Assembly: GCF_010389155.1 (NCBI RefSeq)
Contig: NC_057767.1
Coordinates: 6,865,765 to 6,929,764, forward strand
Source of the DNA: Erigeron canadensis
Lineage: Eukaryota > Streptophyta > Magnoliopsida > Asterales > Asteraceae
Length of the DNA stretch: 64,000 nucleotides
Reading direction: 5' to 3'
In this document: piece after piece, positions 1 through 9,304 of the stretch
Position numbering within the stretch: the stretch's first letter is position 1
Layout of the letters: every line of letters starts with the position of its first letter
The notes under the pieces: generated by a model
What the model saw: the letters and a program-made list of their open reading frames with translations, nothing else
What the model was told of the DNA's origin: nothing
Database searches by the model: none
Position numbers and translations under genes: made by a program

Positions 1-298
1 TCAGTATAAATCTAATAGTAATCATCACAGTAAAAGACATGCATACCAAACAAAGAAAAACCATTGCACAATTGTTCACATGCCATTAATAAAAGAAAAA
101 AGAAAAAACAATATCTCTCCAAGAAAAAGAATCAGTTGATCACTAGATCTTTTTTTAAAAAGAAATGAACTCAATAAAACTACTAAAGCTTCAACTTCCA
201 AGTAGCACTTGAGTTGATCTCTTTAGCCACTAAGATTAACGATCCAGTCAATAAAAGCATTATTATCAAGTTATGTCAATAAAAACATTATTATCAAG
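1..298. other. AT-rich intergenic, no gene seen
   Basis: No coding pattern, RNA gene or clear terminal repeat is visible. Only short A-runs and a near-duplicated phrase around 250-300 (ATTATTATCAAGTT twice) stand out. Confidence 0.5.
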
Positions 299-523
299 TT
301 GCTTCAACTATAATAAATATGTTAAAATTGGGTATGACGGGTTTGCTAAACGGATATATCCTTGACGGATATGATATATCCATTATCCATCCGCGATCCA
401 CAAACGGGTACATATTTATATCCGTTATGTATCCACGGTAATTTTTTTTTAAAATTACCCATCCATGACGGATGGATGTCCGCGCATTACGGTTTTTTTT
501 CTCGTCCGTTGCCATCCCTAGAT
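299..523. mobile_element. Possible hAT-type remnant rich in GGATAT/ATATCC
   Basis: The stretch is full of short inverted phrases built on CGGATAT, ATATCC and CCATCCG and ends with TTGCCATCCCTA, which resembles the reverse complement of a common plant hAT end (TAGGGATGGCAA). The left end and a target duplication could not be fixed. It could also be simple inverted-repeat DNA. Confidence 0.3.
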
Positions 524-611
524 GGAGGGGGTGGTTTATTAATGTCACATGATCATTTAAACCAATATTAAAAACATATTATATTAGTTCAAAAAACACA
601 TCAAATTTCAT

Positions 612-752
612 CAATAAATGCTTAGTGTTATATGTATATAACCCATTGTAAAATTTACGCTTGAATTATTATTGAATTTCATCTTTCTCAAATAATACAT
701 AGGTTTTCATGTCAACGTATTAGTGTTTAGACACTAATCCAACTAATAGGCC
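612..752. repeat. Direct repeat, left copy (empty Helitron site)
   Basis: About 140 bp match the segment 3697-4146 in the same orientation. This copy reads straight through the point where the other copy holds a Helitron (3713-4035), so it shows the pre-insertion sequence. The two copies flank about 2.9 kb with transposon-like ORFs. A duplication or an unrecognised element could have produced them. Confidence 0.7.
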
Positions 753-1133
753 CATGCTTATAGCACATAGACCCAACGTCTCAAGTGCGTTCGACGCATC
801 CCCCATTGAAGACGCTAGTAGCACCAGTTGCGTCCGGTCGACGTCTGGGTGGTTCCCTCCGAAGTTAGACGCAACAAGGAGAAGAAGTGGGGCCTGATTT
901 TGTTGCACAATAAAAAAACAATTTTTTAATCCTAAATCAAAACTAACGGCTAGTTTTTGAATTTTTTTTTTTCAAACCTCTATTTATAACCAACTTAACA
1001 CAACCATTTTAAACTACAACTTATTTCTTTCAACTCATTTTCATCTTCCATAAACCATTTCATAAACCATTTTTCATAAACCATTTCATTAACAATGTAT
1101 AGAAGTGGGTGGACTTAATCAGAAGATCATTGT

Positions 1134-1450
1134 TTGTCGATGTTGAGGAGCCTGGACCCTGTTACGGGTAGGTGTGAAATGAATAATTCTGGAAAATCCT
1201 TTTGGAACGACGTTACTGAAATGTTCAACAGGGACACCCTTGAAGGACCACAAAGCAAGGATCAACTAGTAGGTCATTGGACCAAAATTCGGAAAAAATG
1301 TAAGCAGTTTAAGGCAATTATCTCGAACTTGAATGCATAGGGGAGGCCCGACGATGATGAGCAACATTATGCAATGGCGCATCAGCTATACCGGGAGAAG
1401 CATGGAATGGGCTTTAGATACGAGCATTGCTTCATGGAGCTTATCATGGT
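1134..1450 (+). pseudogene. SANT/Myb-like ORF1 fragment of PIF/Harbinger type
   Basis: The frame gives a peptide with a trihelix-like pattern: SGKSFWNDVTEMFN, then DQLVGHWTKIRKKCKQF, then an in-frame TAG at 1338, then about 38 further coding-like residues in the same frame (DDDEQHYAMAHQLYREKHG and on to FRYEHCFMEL). This order (FW..V...FN, W..I...C..F, Y..EKG..F.YEHC) is known from plant Myb/SANT-like proteins that accompany PIF/Harbinger transposases. The internal stop and the missing N-terminus make it a relic. No transposase is visible nearby. The assignment to Harbinger is inference from family pattern. Confidence 0.5.
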
Positions 1451-1699
1451 CCCTTTTTTATCTGTTCTTAATTATGAAGTGAATTTTAGTAGTTTAATTA
1501 AGTGTGTTTTAGTAGTTTTATTAAGCGTGTTTTAGTTTTTTGAATTGTGTATTGTCTTTAAATATTGTAATGTTTTCAAGTTTTTTAATAAAATATGTCT
1601 ACTTGATAATTTAATGAGAACAAAAGTTTATTCATAATTAAAAACCATTACAATCCTAATAAAGAGAGCATACAACATAATAGTTCGAATAACACATTA

Positions 1700-2041
1700 T
1701 TAAAAGAGAAACTTATTTCTTCTGATCATAAACTGCTTTGGCATGATCAGATGGTCCAAGGTGATGACTGCACAAGCAAGTTGTTCCATAGCAGTTTGAA
1801 TCTTGTCAATCTTCCCCTTCAAATAAGTAAAATATTGACACTCAAGCTCAGTACAATACCCGGTTTGTATATAATCGATTTGTTCTCGACACCATTGCTT
1901 TTTCGCTTTTAGTTTTCGACGAACTGCAACCAGTTCCTTTTTGACCCTTTGGTGGTCGAGGGTATCAACCATGATACTCTTATTCACTTGATCGACAATC
2001 ATTCGTGGTTTTTGGTTACGGAAATTTGATGAAGAAGCCAT
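1700..2041 (-). CDS. Unknown 113-aa basic protein, paired with a decayed paralogue
   Basis: I do not recognise this protein. The ORF is open from ATG at 2041 to the stop at 1700 and encodes 113 residues. It starts with MASSSN, has PRMIVDQVNKSIMVD at about residues 12-27, and then a Lys/Arg/Gln-rich helical middle. No signal peptide or membrane segment is evident. A TATAAATA box lies at about 2095-2102 on the minus strand, roughly 55 bp upstream of the ATG. The divergent ORF beginning at 2359 has the same N-terminal pattern (M.SSSN, PR..., IMVD), so the two look like head-to-head paralogues sharing one promoter region. It may belong to a transposon. Whether it is expressed cannot be seen. Confidence 0.4.
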   Translation of the reverse strand: MASSSNFRNQKPRMIVDQVNKSIMVDTLDHQRVKKELVAVRRKLKAKKQWCREQIDYIQTGYCTELECQYFTYLKGKIDKIQTAMEQLACAVITLDHLIMPKQFMIRRNKFLF

Positions 2042-2358
2042 TTAAGATGTATAAAAGTTTGTGATTTGATATGAAATCTTTGATAAGAAGGCAATATTTA
2101 TAGGTAAAGTAAAAGACGCTCTTCCAACGTTCAAAATTTAAAATATTTACACTTTTAGTCCCTCCAACGTTTAAATTCAAAATATTTACACTTTCAGTCC
2201 TTCAAACGGCCAAAAATTCAAAAATATTTACACTCTCAGTCCCTGAACGGCTAGATGGATTGTCCCTCTATAAATACCAACCCAGAGCACTAATCAGTTT
2301 CATCAGCATTCCAATTTTCATTCTTCTAAAAAACCACTAACTCACTATTTCTAAGCAA
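2042..2358. promoter_or_regulatory. Bidirectional promoter with three tandem repeats of about 45 bp
   Basis: Between two divergent ATGs there are TATA-like boxes facing both ways (about 2095-2102 on minus, TATAAATA at about 2271 on plus) and three tandem units of about 42-48 bp between 2110 and 2250. Each unit holds AAAATATTTACACT followed by TAGTCC or CAGTCC and a CAAACG-like phrase. The symmetric layout suggests one shared regulatory region. Function is inferred from position only. Confidence 0.5.
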
Positions 2359-2740
2359 ATGACGTCCTCATCATCAAATAGAATGTTCACCGACCTCGTT
2401 TAACCGAAGATGAGATGAAAAGAAGAATCATGGTTGATGTCAGCAACAAGTTGAGGCAATACCACCACCAGGCCGCAAGGTCTCGAAACATGAAAAGACA
2501 TATTCCTTGTTTCTACAGGATGAGATCAAGAGGGTTAAGAGGGTGGTCAGTAATGTTTTTGAGGTCGGTCACACGTTGGGTGACCAATGCACTTGGGCTG
2601 AATCGTACCACGACAATTGCGGGGAAGACAAAACAACAGATGAAGTCAAATGTCCACAACACGACAAGTGATGGCTCGACGAAAGCGCTTACCGTGGCTT
2701 AGGAAAACTGTCAATCAAAGACGATGAAAATGAAGACTAA
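2359..2740 (+). pseudogene. Decayed paralogue of the 113-aa ORF
   Basis: It begins MTSSSSNR at 2359, then needs a one-base correction near 2390 to continue into PRLTEDEMKRRIMVDV, another near 2485 to continue into KHEKTYSLFLQDEIKRV, and has an in-frame TGA at about 2669 before a coding-like tail that ends at TAA 2738-2740. The N-terminal pattern matches the minus-strand ORF starting at 2041 (M.SSSN, PR..., IMVD). Two frameshifts and a stop make it non-functional as it stands. The family is unknown. Confidence 0.45.
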
Positions 2741-2763
2741 TCATATCATTATTATGTATTTCG

Positions 2764-3397
2764 TAGGATGGAGCAAAAACCGAACCGGAAAACTGAAAAA
2801 ACCCGATAAAACCGAAAACCGAACCAAACCAATCGGTTTGGTTTTGGTTTTGGTTTTTCAAAAACCGAACGGATCGGTTCGGTTTTCGGTTTTATGTACA
2901 AAAACCGACCCTCAAAACCGAACCAAACCGAATACTATACATATAATTTTTAATTTAGTATATATTTCATTTTGTATCTATTACTAGTTTAGCTCATTTA
3001 TGTAAGTAATGTTTCATTACATTATGTACAATACGAATACGAAAGTCACGTTAATTTGTTTTTGCAACTACTCCTGCTTAATAGCCCAGTTCTACATAAA
3101 TATAAGTTATATTATGTTCTATGTTTTTTGCTGCTAGACATTAACAATAGATGACCAAAACTTAATAGTCTAGCTTCTATAAACTTTTATGAATTTTACT
3201 GCATAATAAACATTTTTTTAATTAACACTACATAATAAAGCAAAAAAAAAAAAAAAAAAAAAACCGAAAACCGACCCAAACCGAACCGACAAACCGAACT
3301 GAATCAAAACCGAATCCAATGGTTTCTGGTTTTCAAAAACCGAAAGTTTCGGTTCAGTTTTCGGTTTTGGGCCTAAAGCGACCCAATCTCACCCCTA
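2764..3397. mobile_element. hAT-type non-autonomous element
   Basis: The element runs from TAGGATGGAGC to CACCCCTA and is flanked by a perfect 8-bp duplication GTATTTCG (2756-2763 and 3398-3405), the size made by hAT transposases. Both subterminal regions are packed with short ACCGAA/TTCGGT phrases in both orientations, typical of plant hAT derivatives. The interior is AT-rich with an A-run at 3241-3262 and no transposase. Confidence 0.8.
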
Positions 3398-3696
3398 GTA
3401 TTTCGTGTGTTTATCATGTATTGTCTTTTTTATTTTATTTTGTGTTTTCTTTTTATTTTTAAGTAATTTATGTGTTTTAGTTATAATCAAATGTGTTTGT
3501 TTAATTTTGTGAAAAATAAAAATGATGTAATAAAATAATGGATGAATAGTGTTAGAAGTGGGTTAGAAGTGGGGTTATAAGGAGGAGGTGTTCTTGGTGT
3601 GTCTAGAAAAGAGGGAAACTGATGAACACTGTTAGACGTGAGATAAAAGTAGGTTTTATAAGGAGGGATGTAAGTGGTTATATATTGAGGAAAAGT

Positions 3697-4146
3697 AATG
3701 CTTAGTGTTATATCTATATTTCTATACTCTATATTAAAGAAAATACCCCTCATGTTGAAAGTTATATGGGGGAAAATGTCTAAAATGCCCTCTCATGTAA
3801 TATTTTCACCTACAACCCTTTAAAATATTTTCACATACACTATTCTCTTAACATTAATAATTAAATTACACTATCAATCATTTATTTTCTAAAATATCTC
3901 CATTAACCTTTTAAATAAATAACTTTTATATGAATTATCTACGGCACTCGACGTCGCATCTATCACCAACACTCGCCTCCACCACCACACCGTCGCCGTC
4001 ACGACCACCGCCGCATCACGCGGGTACAATGCTAGTGTATTTAACCCATTGTAAGATGGGATTATTATTGAATTTCATTTTTCTCAAATAATACATAGGT
4101 TTTCATGTCAATGTATTAGTGTTTAAATACCAATCAAACTAATAAG
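3697..4146. repeat. Direct repeat, right copy, split by a Helitron
   Basis: This copy matches 612-752 in two parts, 3697-3712 and 4036-4146. The interruption is exactly the Helitron at 3713-4035. The repeat lies just upstream of the D14 promoter. Confidence 0.7.
3713..4035 (+). mobile_element. Short non-autonomous Helitron, 323 bp
   Basis: The left end is TCTATATTTCTATACTC and the right end is a GC hairpin (CCGCATCACGCGG) followed by GGTACAATGCTAG, so it ends in CTAG and sits between host A and T. These are Helitron hallmarks. The paralogous site at about 625 lacks the element and reads across the A/T junction with no duplication, as expected for Helitron insertion. A CC/GCC-rich segment precedes the hairpin, as in the related element at 38001-38313. 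No protein is encoded. Confidence 0.88.
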
Positions 4147-4420
4147 CGGTTATATATTTATGAAAAGTAATGCTTGTAGATATGTAATCTTTGACAAATT
4201 AAACAAGAATTAGATGTCTTTGTCTCTAACCATTTCTAGACCAAAAAATGGAAATTTTATAGTTAGCAAAAGATTTTATCTAATCAAGTAAAATCTTATC
4301 TTAAAGAACCCCTTTAATAAAGCTGAAACTTTATTACATTACATTACATGAATCAAACAAAATTTATTTTGCGCGTGAACAATAGAAAATGGTTGGTGCA
4401 CCCCACTCCATTTTAAAAGC

Positions 4421-4428
4421 TATAAATA
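4421..4428 (+). promoter_or_regulatory. TATA box of the D14 gene
   Basis: TATAAATA lies about 134 bp upstream of the D14 ATG, in a suitable position for a leader of roughly 100 bp. It was assigned by position and motif only. Confidence 0.5.
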
Positions 4429-4554
4429 TTCCATAACTAAACAGATAATGTTCTCATACCCACACCAAACAAAAAATTTTCTTGTACATTACATACTTAT
4501 ATAATATCTATATCTTTTTCTATATCTATCTAGCTAGCTAGCTTATCTACTCTA

Positions 4555-5921
4555 ATGGGTCCAAGTCTTATAGATTTACTTAATGTGAGAGTGGTTGGTT
4601 CTGGCAAGAAAGTGCTAGTCCTGTCTCATGGGCTAGGCACTGATCAGTCTGTTTGGGGTCGCATTTTGCCTTACTTTGATCGACACTACAAAGTTATATT
4701 ATATGACCTTGTGTGTGCTGGTAGTGTTAACCCTGACTACTTTGACTTTGATCGATATAGTACACTAGAGGCATATGCTGATGATCTTATTAATATACTT
4801 GATTCTCTTGGTGTCGATCGGTGTTTTTATGTTGGTCATTCGCTTTCTTCCATGATTGGTATCCTTGCTGCTGTTCGTCGGCCTAATTTGTTTTCGAAAC
4901 TTATACTTATTGGTGCTTCTCCTAGGTATGTTTTTTTTTTATTGCCTAATTCTGGTTTGGTTTGGTTCGGTTTTTTACATTTTTGTTACTTTTGTTATTA
5001 TTGAGTGTTGGAGGGTGTACGGAAAGTATGACCGTGTGTACATATGAGATATCTATCTAAATTATCTAGGTTTTCATTAATTAGGAGAAATATTATTTTT
5101 GCAACTTTATCTGATCGAAGAATGGGGAGATGAGATGTAGACGCCTCTTACCAGAAGATAGTTTTAGGAGATCTCCGGCCATTTTTAAAAGGAATGAAAA
5201 TAAGAATTGAATCTTGACCTCTGTCTGCAAGACGTTTTTCATGTTTGTTAATTACAAGAAAAATTGTGAAATTGAATAAGAAAATACCATTTAGACATGA
5301 AATTTGTTTCCACTAGGTTTTAGAAATTGCTTAGTTTTGTGAGATTATTATTGTTAAAGGATTATGATCTAATGGGCATCTAATTTGGATCTAATTCCTA
5401 TTTTTTTATATTAGAAGTCGTAATTGTAAATTATTGCTGGCATAGAATCTTAGAATCTGATACTTGACCTAACTAACTAATCTAATTTCAGATTCTTAAA
5501 TGATAAAGATTACCATGGTGGATTCGAAGAAGGTGAAATCGAGAAACTTTTCTTTGCAATGGAATCGAATTATGATGCCTGGGTGAAAGGATTTGCACCC
5601 TTGGCCGTCGGTGCTGACGTACCGGCGGCCGTACGTGAATTCAGTCGGACGTTATTCAACGTCCGTCCAGACATTTCACTATACGTGTCTCGGGTCGTTT
5701 TTAATAGCGATTTGAGACCCTTGTTAGGGATGGTCAAAGTGCCATGTTGCATAATCCGAACCCAAAAGGATGTTTCCGTGCCGGCTTCGGTCGCGACGTA
5801 CTTGAAGGATCATCTAGGGGGTCGAAGCACTGTAGAGGTGATGAATGTGGAAGGGCATTTGCCGCATCTGAGCGCTCCGGCATTGTTGGCACATCATTTG
5901 AACAAAGCCCTTTCTAGATGA
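4555..5921 (+). CDS. D14: D14-type strigolactone receptor (alpha/beta hydrolase)
   Basis: Two exons, 4555-4925 and 5492-5921, join across a 566-bp GT-AG intron at the ASPR codon, the usual D14 intron site, and give 266 residues (family about 267). D14 hydrolyses strigolactone and then signals through the F-box protein MAX2/D3 and SMXL repressors in nucleus and cytosol. The catalytic triad is present at family positions: Ser96 (in GHSLS), Asp217 (in KDVSVP) and His246 (in EGHLP). Exon 2 holds the D14-specific stretch [18 protein letters not shown] and [17 protein letters not shown], which separates it from KAI2. Odd points: Leu27 in HGLGTDQS, where the family has Phe; GHSLSSM where the family has GHSVSAM; Ser24 in place of Ala. 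These pocket or near-nucleophile changes could alter ligand fit. A polyadenylation-like AATAAA lies at 5982. A Helitron inserted about 520 bp upstream. Confidence 0.93.
5112..5200 (+). mobile_element. SINE-like fragment in the D14 intron
   Basis: A decayed stretch with GGGGAGATGAGATGTAGACG and a later CTCCGGCC matches the order of motifs in the better SINE copy at 6440-6600. It lies within the D14 intron and does not touch the splice sites. Confidence 0.45.
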
Positions 5922-6226
5922 TATAGATATAGATATATATATATATATATGTATTTTCATATCTGGATGTTTTTCGTACACAATAAAAAGTTATAACCGA
6001 AACAAATAGCTACAATTTGATCCATTTTCTTACATGTCAATTATTAAATTGTCCAATAACAACTAGTTATTAGGTACAAGTCACTTCATGTTTTGAATAA
6101 GTCCTCGTTATTTCTAAATTTGTTTGTGGACTTGAATATGCTTTAAGGAGGGTTAGGGCCTCCGTGTTACGGCGGTTAAACAGTGCTAATAATACAAAAC
6201 AGTGGGGAGGAATCGATATGCGTGTG

Positions 6227-7104
6227 TAGGGGTGTTCATAGTCCGGTTTTAACTAAATTTCAAACCGAACCGCCATTTTCGGTTTTAAAATTTGCCAAAC
6301 CAAACCAAGTGTATTGTGTAACCAAACTAAACCAAACCATATAAGCCGGTCCGGCTCGACTGTTTTATTTATTCTGTGTTTCCCTTATTTCTCAATATAT
6401 ATATTTATGAATGTTTCTATAACTTTTTTTTATATGAAACAAATGGCAACGACAACGGCAACGGTACCTAATCCCGACAAAGCCGGGGTACGGGGGAGGT
6501 ATGATGTAGACAGACCTTACCTCTACTCAAAGGTAGAGAGGTTGCTTCCAGATCCACCAAGGTGGAAGGGACCTCCGGCCCAAGAATGATAAAGAAAAAT
6601 ATGGTTAGATCCACCGGAGTGGGACCTTTAACCCGAAGGGAATAATCTCGATCTCAAACTCTCAATCTCAAAAACCCTGATCTCGATCTCAAAAACGCCC
6701 AGTCTCCGATCTAAGGATCCAGGAAAAAGAGCCGTTGGGGAAGGAGAGAGCAGAGGGTAGAGAAAGAGAAATAACGAGAAAAAGAACTATATGAAACAAA
6801 TAGACACCAGAATTGAAAGACATTTCATAATATTTATATATTTCACTTGCTAAAGAAATACTATAGATGTTAAATAAATTAAAAATGTCCCCAGTAACTT
6901 TAATATATATGTGAATTAAATATACATATATATTATTTGGTCCGGTCCGGTTTTTGACAGTTTGTTCTTTACTCAAACTGTAACTGGACTAGGGAATCTG
7001 GTTTTCCAAAACTTAAATCGTCAAACCAGACTTTAACAACTCAATCCGACCAAACCAATCAAAGTACCACGGTTTGGTTCGGTTCTGACGGTTTGACAGT
7101 TTGA
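6227..7104. mobile_element. hAT-like element with ACCGAA/TTCGGT-type ends
   Basis: The left end is TAGGGGTGTTC, a common plant hAT terminus, and both sides have TGCGTGTG (6219-6226, 7105-7112) as an apparent 8-bp duplication. Subterminal DNA is rich in GGTTTGGTTCGG and AACCGAACC phrases. The right end does not carry a clear CACCCCTA, so that terminus may be degraded or the duplication may be chance. A SINE lies inside. Confidence 0.6.
6440..6600 (+). mobile_element. Au-type SINE copy
   Basis: The segment has GGGGTACGGGGGAGGTATGA, then GTAGACAGACCTTACCTC and a CTCCGGCCC motif, the pattern of the widespread plant Au-like SINE class. It is nested in the hAT-like element. Related fragments lie at 5112 and 53725. 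Confidence 0.6.
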
Positions 7105-7112
7105 TGCGTGTG

Positions 7113-8467
7113 TGTAGATAAAAATAAGAGAAAGAAGGGACTGTGTGTTAGATCTTGGTTGGGTGTTTGTGTTTAGAAATAAAGAATTATAGCTGATGTT
7201 TGAATTAAGGGCAATATGAGAATATTGAAAAGATTGTCGAATTTCCTAAAATAAAAAGTCTAATATGTTTTATAAGGGATTATAGATTATAGGAAGGTAA
7301 ACTCCACACAATGAGCTAACATAACTAGTTATCATGCTTTGAACAAATAATTTTTAATGAAAATCATTTATTGTTAAGTTTTTTTAAGAAGTGGAGGAAA
7401 GAATTGTGAAGGAAAAATATAATGAAATATTTGTTAAGTTTTTGAATGACATAAAACGGAAATGAGAATAGAGGAGATGAATTGGAAAAAATTGTAGTTG
7501 TTTTTGCTTCATAATTTTTCCTCTCATTTTTGACATGATTAGGAAAAAAAACTTCTTCTCCCTTCTTTTTTCATTTCCACAATAAACATTATTAAGGTGA
7601 CTCGTTTTTATTGGTTCATTAATTATTAGGGTATTGATTTCGTTTTGGAAAATGATATAGCTACAACAAGATTTAAATATCTACAACAGTATCTGCATTA
7701 AAGCTTGTAATTTTGTTGTAGATGACCTAATTCTGTTGTATAAATATCACTCCCTTTTTGTTTTTATTAAAGACCTGATAGTTAGTCATGTATAAAAAGT
7801 GTTAGTGAAAAAATTACTCATTGATGAATGGCGAGGGATTATTTTTTGATGTTACGTTGAGAGTAACTAGTTATGAACAAATAACGTAGGTGTTGTCCTT
7901 AGATATATTATTTCTAATAAATTTCGTGTGATGTATACATCTTTTTATAAATGAAATTTTGTGTGGCACTTTCTATAGTTGTAGCCATTCTTTTAAGAAT
8001 ATTTGTTCGAATATGGCTATAGATTGTGACACACTGACACCCTTCTAAAAACTTGTGGACAATGGGAAAAGGATAAGAAAGGATCATAACCACTTCACGT
8101 GACGACGTGTTTATAATGTCGTTTCCATTGTATTTGTTTTCCTATGTCCCTACAAGATTCCAACATCAGATTTCAAGATCAAATTTAAGAACATTATGGG
8201 CTTAAATTTTTTGTTAATCGTACAAGTATTTTGGCTTAAATGTTTTTACAATTACTGGAGGGGTGACAGCAGTGTGGTGGTGGTGTTGACGTCAAATAGT
8301 ATAAGTGATTCATGTAAAGGGTGTTAATATAATTAAATTAAAAGATAAATGATATATGTTATGAATATGTAAGAGTGGTAATATGGAAAGTCTGAATTTT
8401 TAAGATATTCCGAAAATAAAAATCCAAAATGCTTTATAAGTAATTATAGATATAGATATAGATATAC
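7113..8467. other. AT-rich intergenic, no gene seen
   Basis: No coding pattern is visible apart from the small MITE at 7652-7750. A GGTGGTGGTG patch at 8275 resembles the GGY-rich Helitron ends elsewhere in the window but has no hairpin. A TAGATA microsatellite precedes the Pack-MULE. Confidence 0.5.
7652..7750. mobile_element. Small MITE, ATGATATAGCTACAACA family
   Basis: About 100 bp with inverted ends built on GATAT..TACAACA and CATCTACAAC. The same family recurs at 16358-16485. Confidence 0.55.
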
Positions 8468-8476
8468 ATATAGATT

Positions 8477-8636
8477 GAGATAATTATCTGTGAGTGTAGC
8501 TAACTAAGCCAAAATGTCTATGTAATGTAACCATCTTTAAAACCGTCTATGCAATGCAACGAAAAACGTATTTGTATCTATGTGATGTATGTAACCGGCT
8601 AAGGTTACCGATCATCAAAAGGTTAAAACATGGTTT
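8477..8636 (+). repeat. Pack-MULE left terminal inverted repeat
   Basis: It pairs with 15966-16124 in reverse complement, including the phrases GCAATGCAACGAAAAAC and ATCATCAAAAGGTTAAAACA. Small indels only. Confidence 0.9.
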
Positions 8637-9076
8637 ATAAAATAACAAAAAAAAAAAAAAAACTGAAATACAAACCCACCCACCACACCGATTCATTCAT
8701 TCATTCACACATCAAAACACATCACATTTCCAATCTCCAATCCAGATTAGGTTTAGGGTTTATATACAATTAAATATTTTTTCAAAATAAAAAGAATTAA
8801 ATAATGGCACCAAAAGCAGCAGCGGCGGCAGAAAGTGATGCGAAGAAAGGGGGGTAGAGGAAAAGCAAAGAACACGAACTCTGTTTCCAGATCTTCAAAA
8901 GCTGGTCTTCAGTTTTCGGTTGCTAGAATCGCTAGATTTCTTAAGAGCGAAAAGTACGCTCAGCGTGTCGGTGGCGACGCTCCTGTTTACCTTGCTGCTG
9001 TCCTTGAGTATCTCGCCGCTGAGGTATTTTCCATTTTCATTTTCATTATAATATATATGATATATAGTTTATATAT

Positions 9077-9269
9077 AGGGGATGGGAATATAAGGCTGCC
9101 GGGTATCTAAACTTAAGTGTGGAACACTCACATATTATTTTTTTAATTCATAAAAATCATGAGGGCCCATGTATTTATTCATTAAACAAGAAATAATAAA
9201 ATATTAGTATGTGAGGGGTTCCACACCTAAGCTTAGGTGCTGGACAGCCTTATATTCTCTTTTCCCTTA
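9077..9269. mobile_element. MITE in a TA-repeat, family A
   Basis: Inverted ends of about 45 bp, GGGGATGGGAATATAAGG against the complement of CCTTATATTCTCTTTTCCC, flanked by (TA)n. The same family is at 56700-56890, a relative at 35190-35380, and a fragment at 61466-61600. Confidence 0.75.
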
Positions 9270-9304
9270 TATATATATATATATATAATATATATATATA
9301 TATA

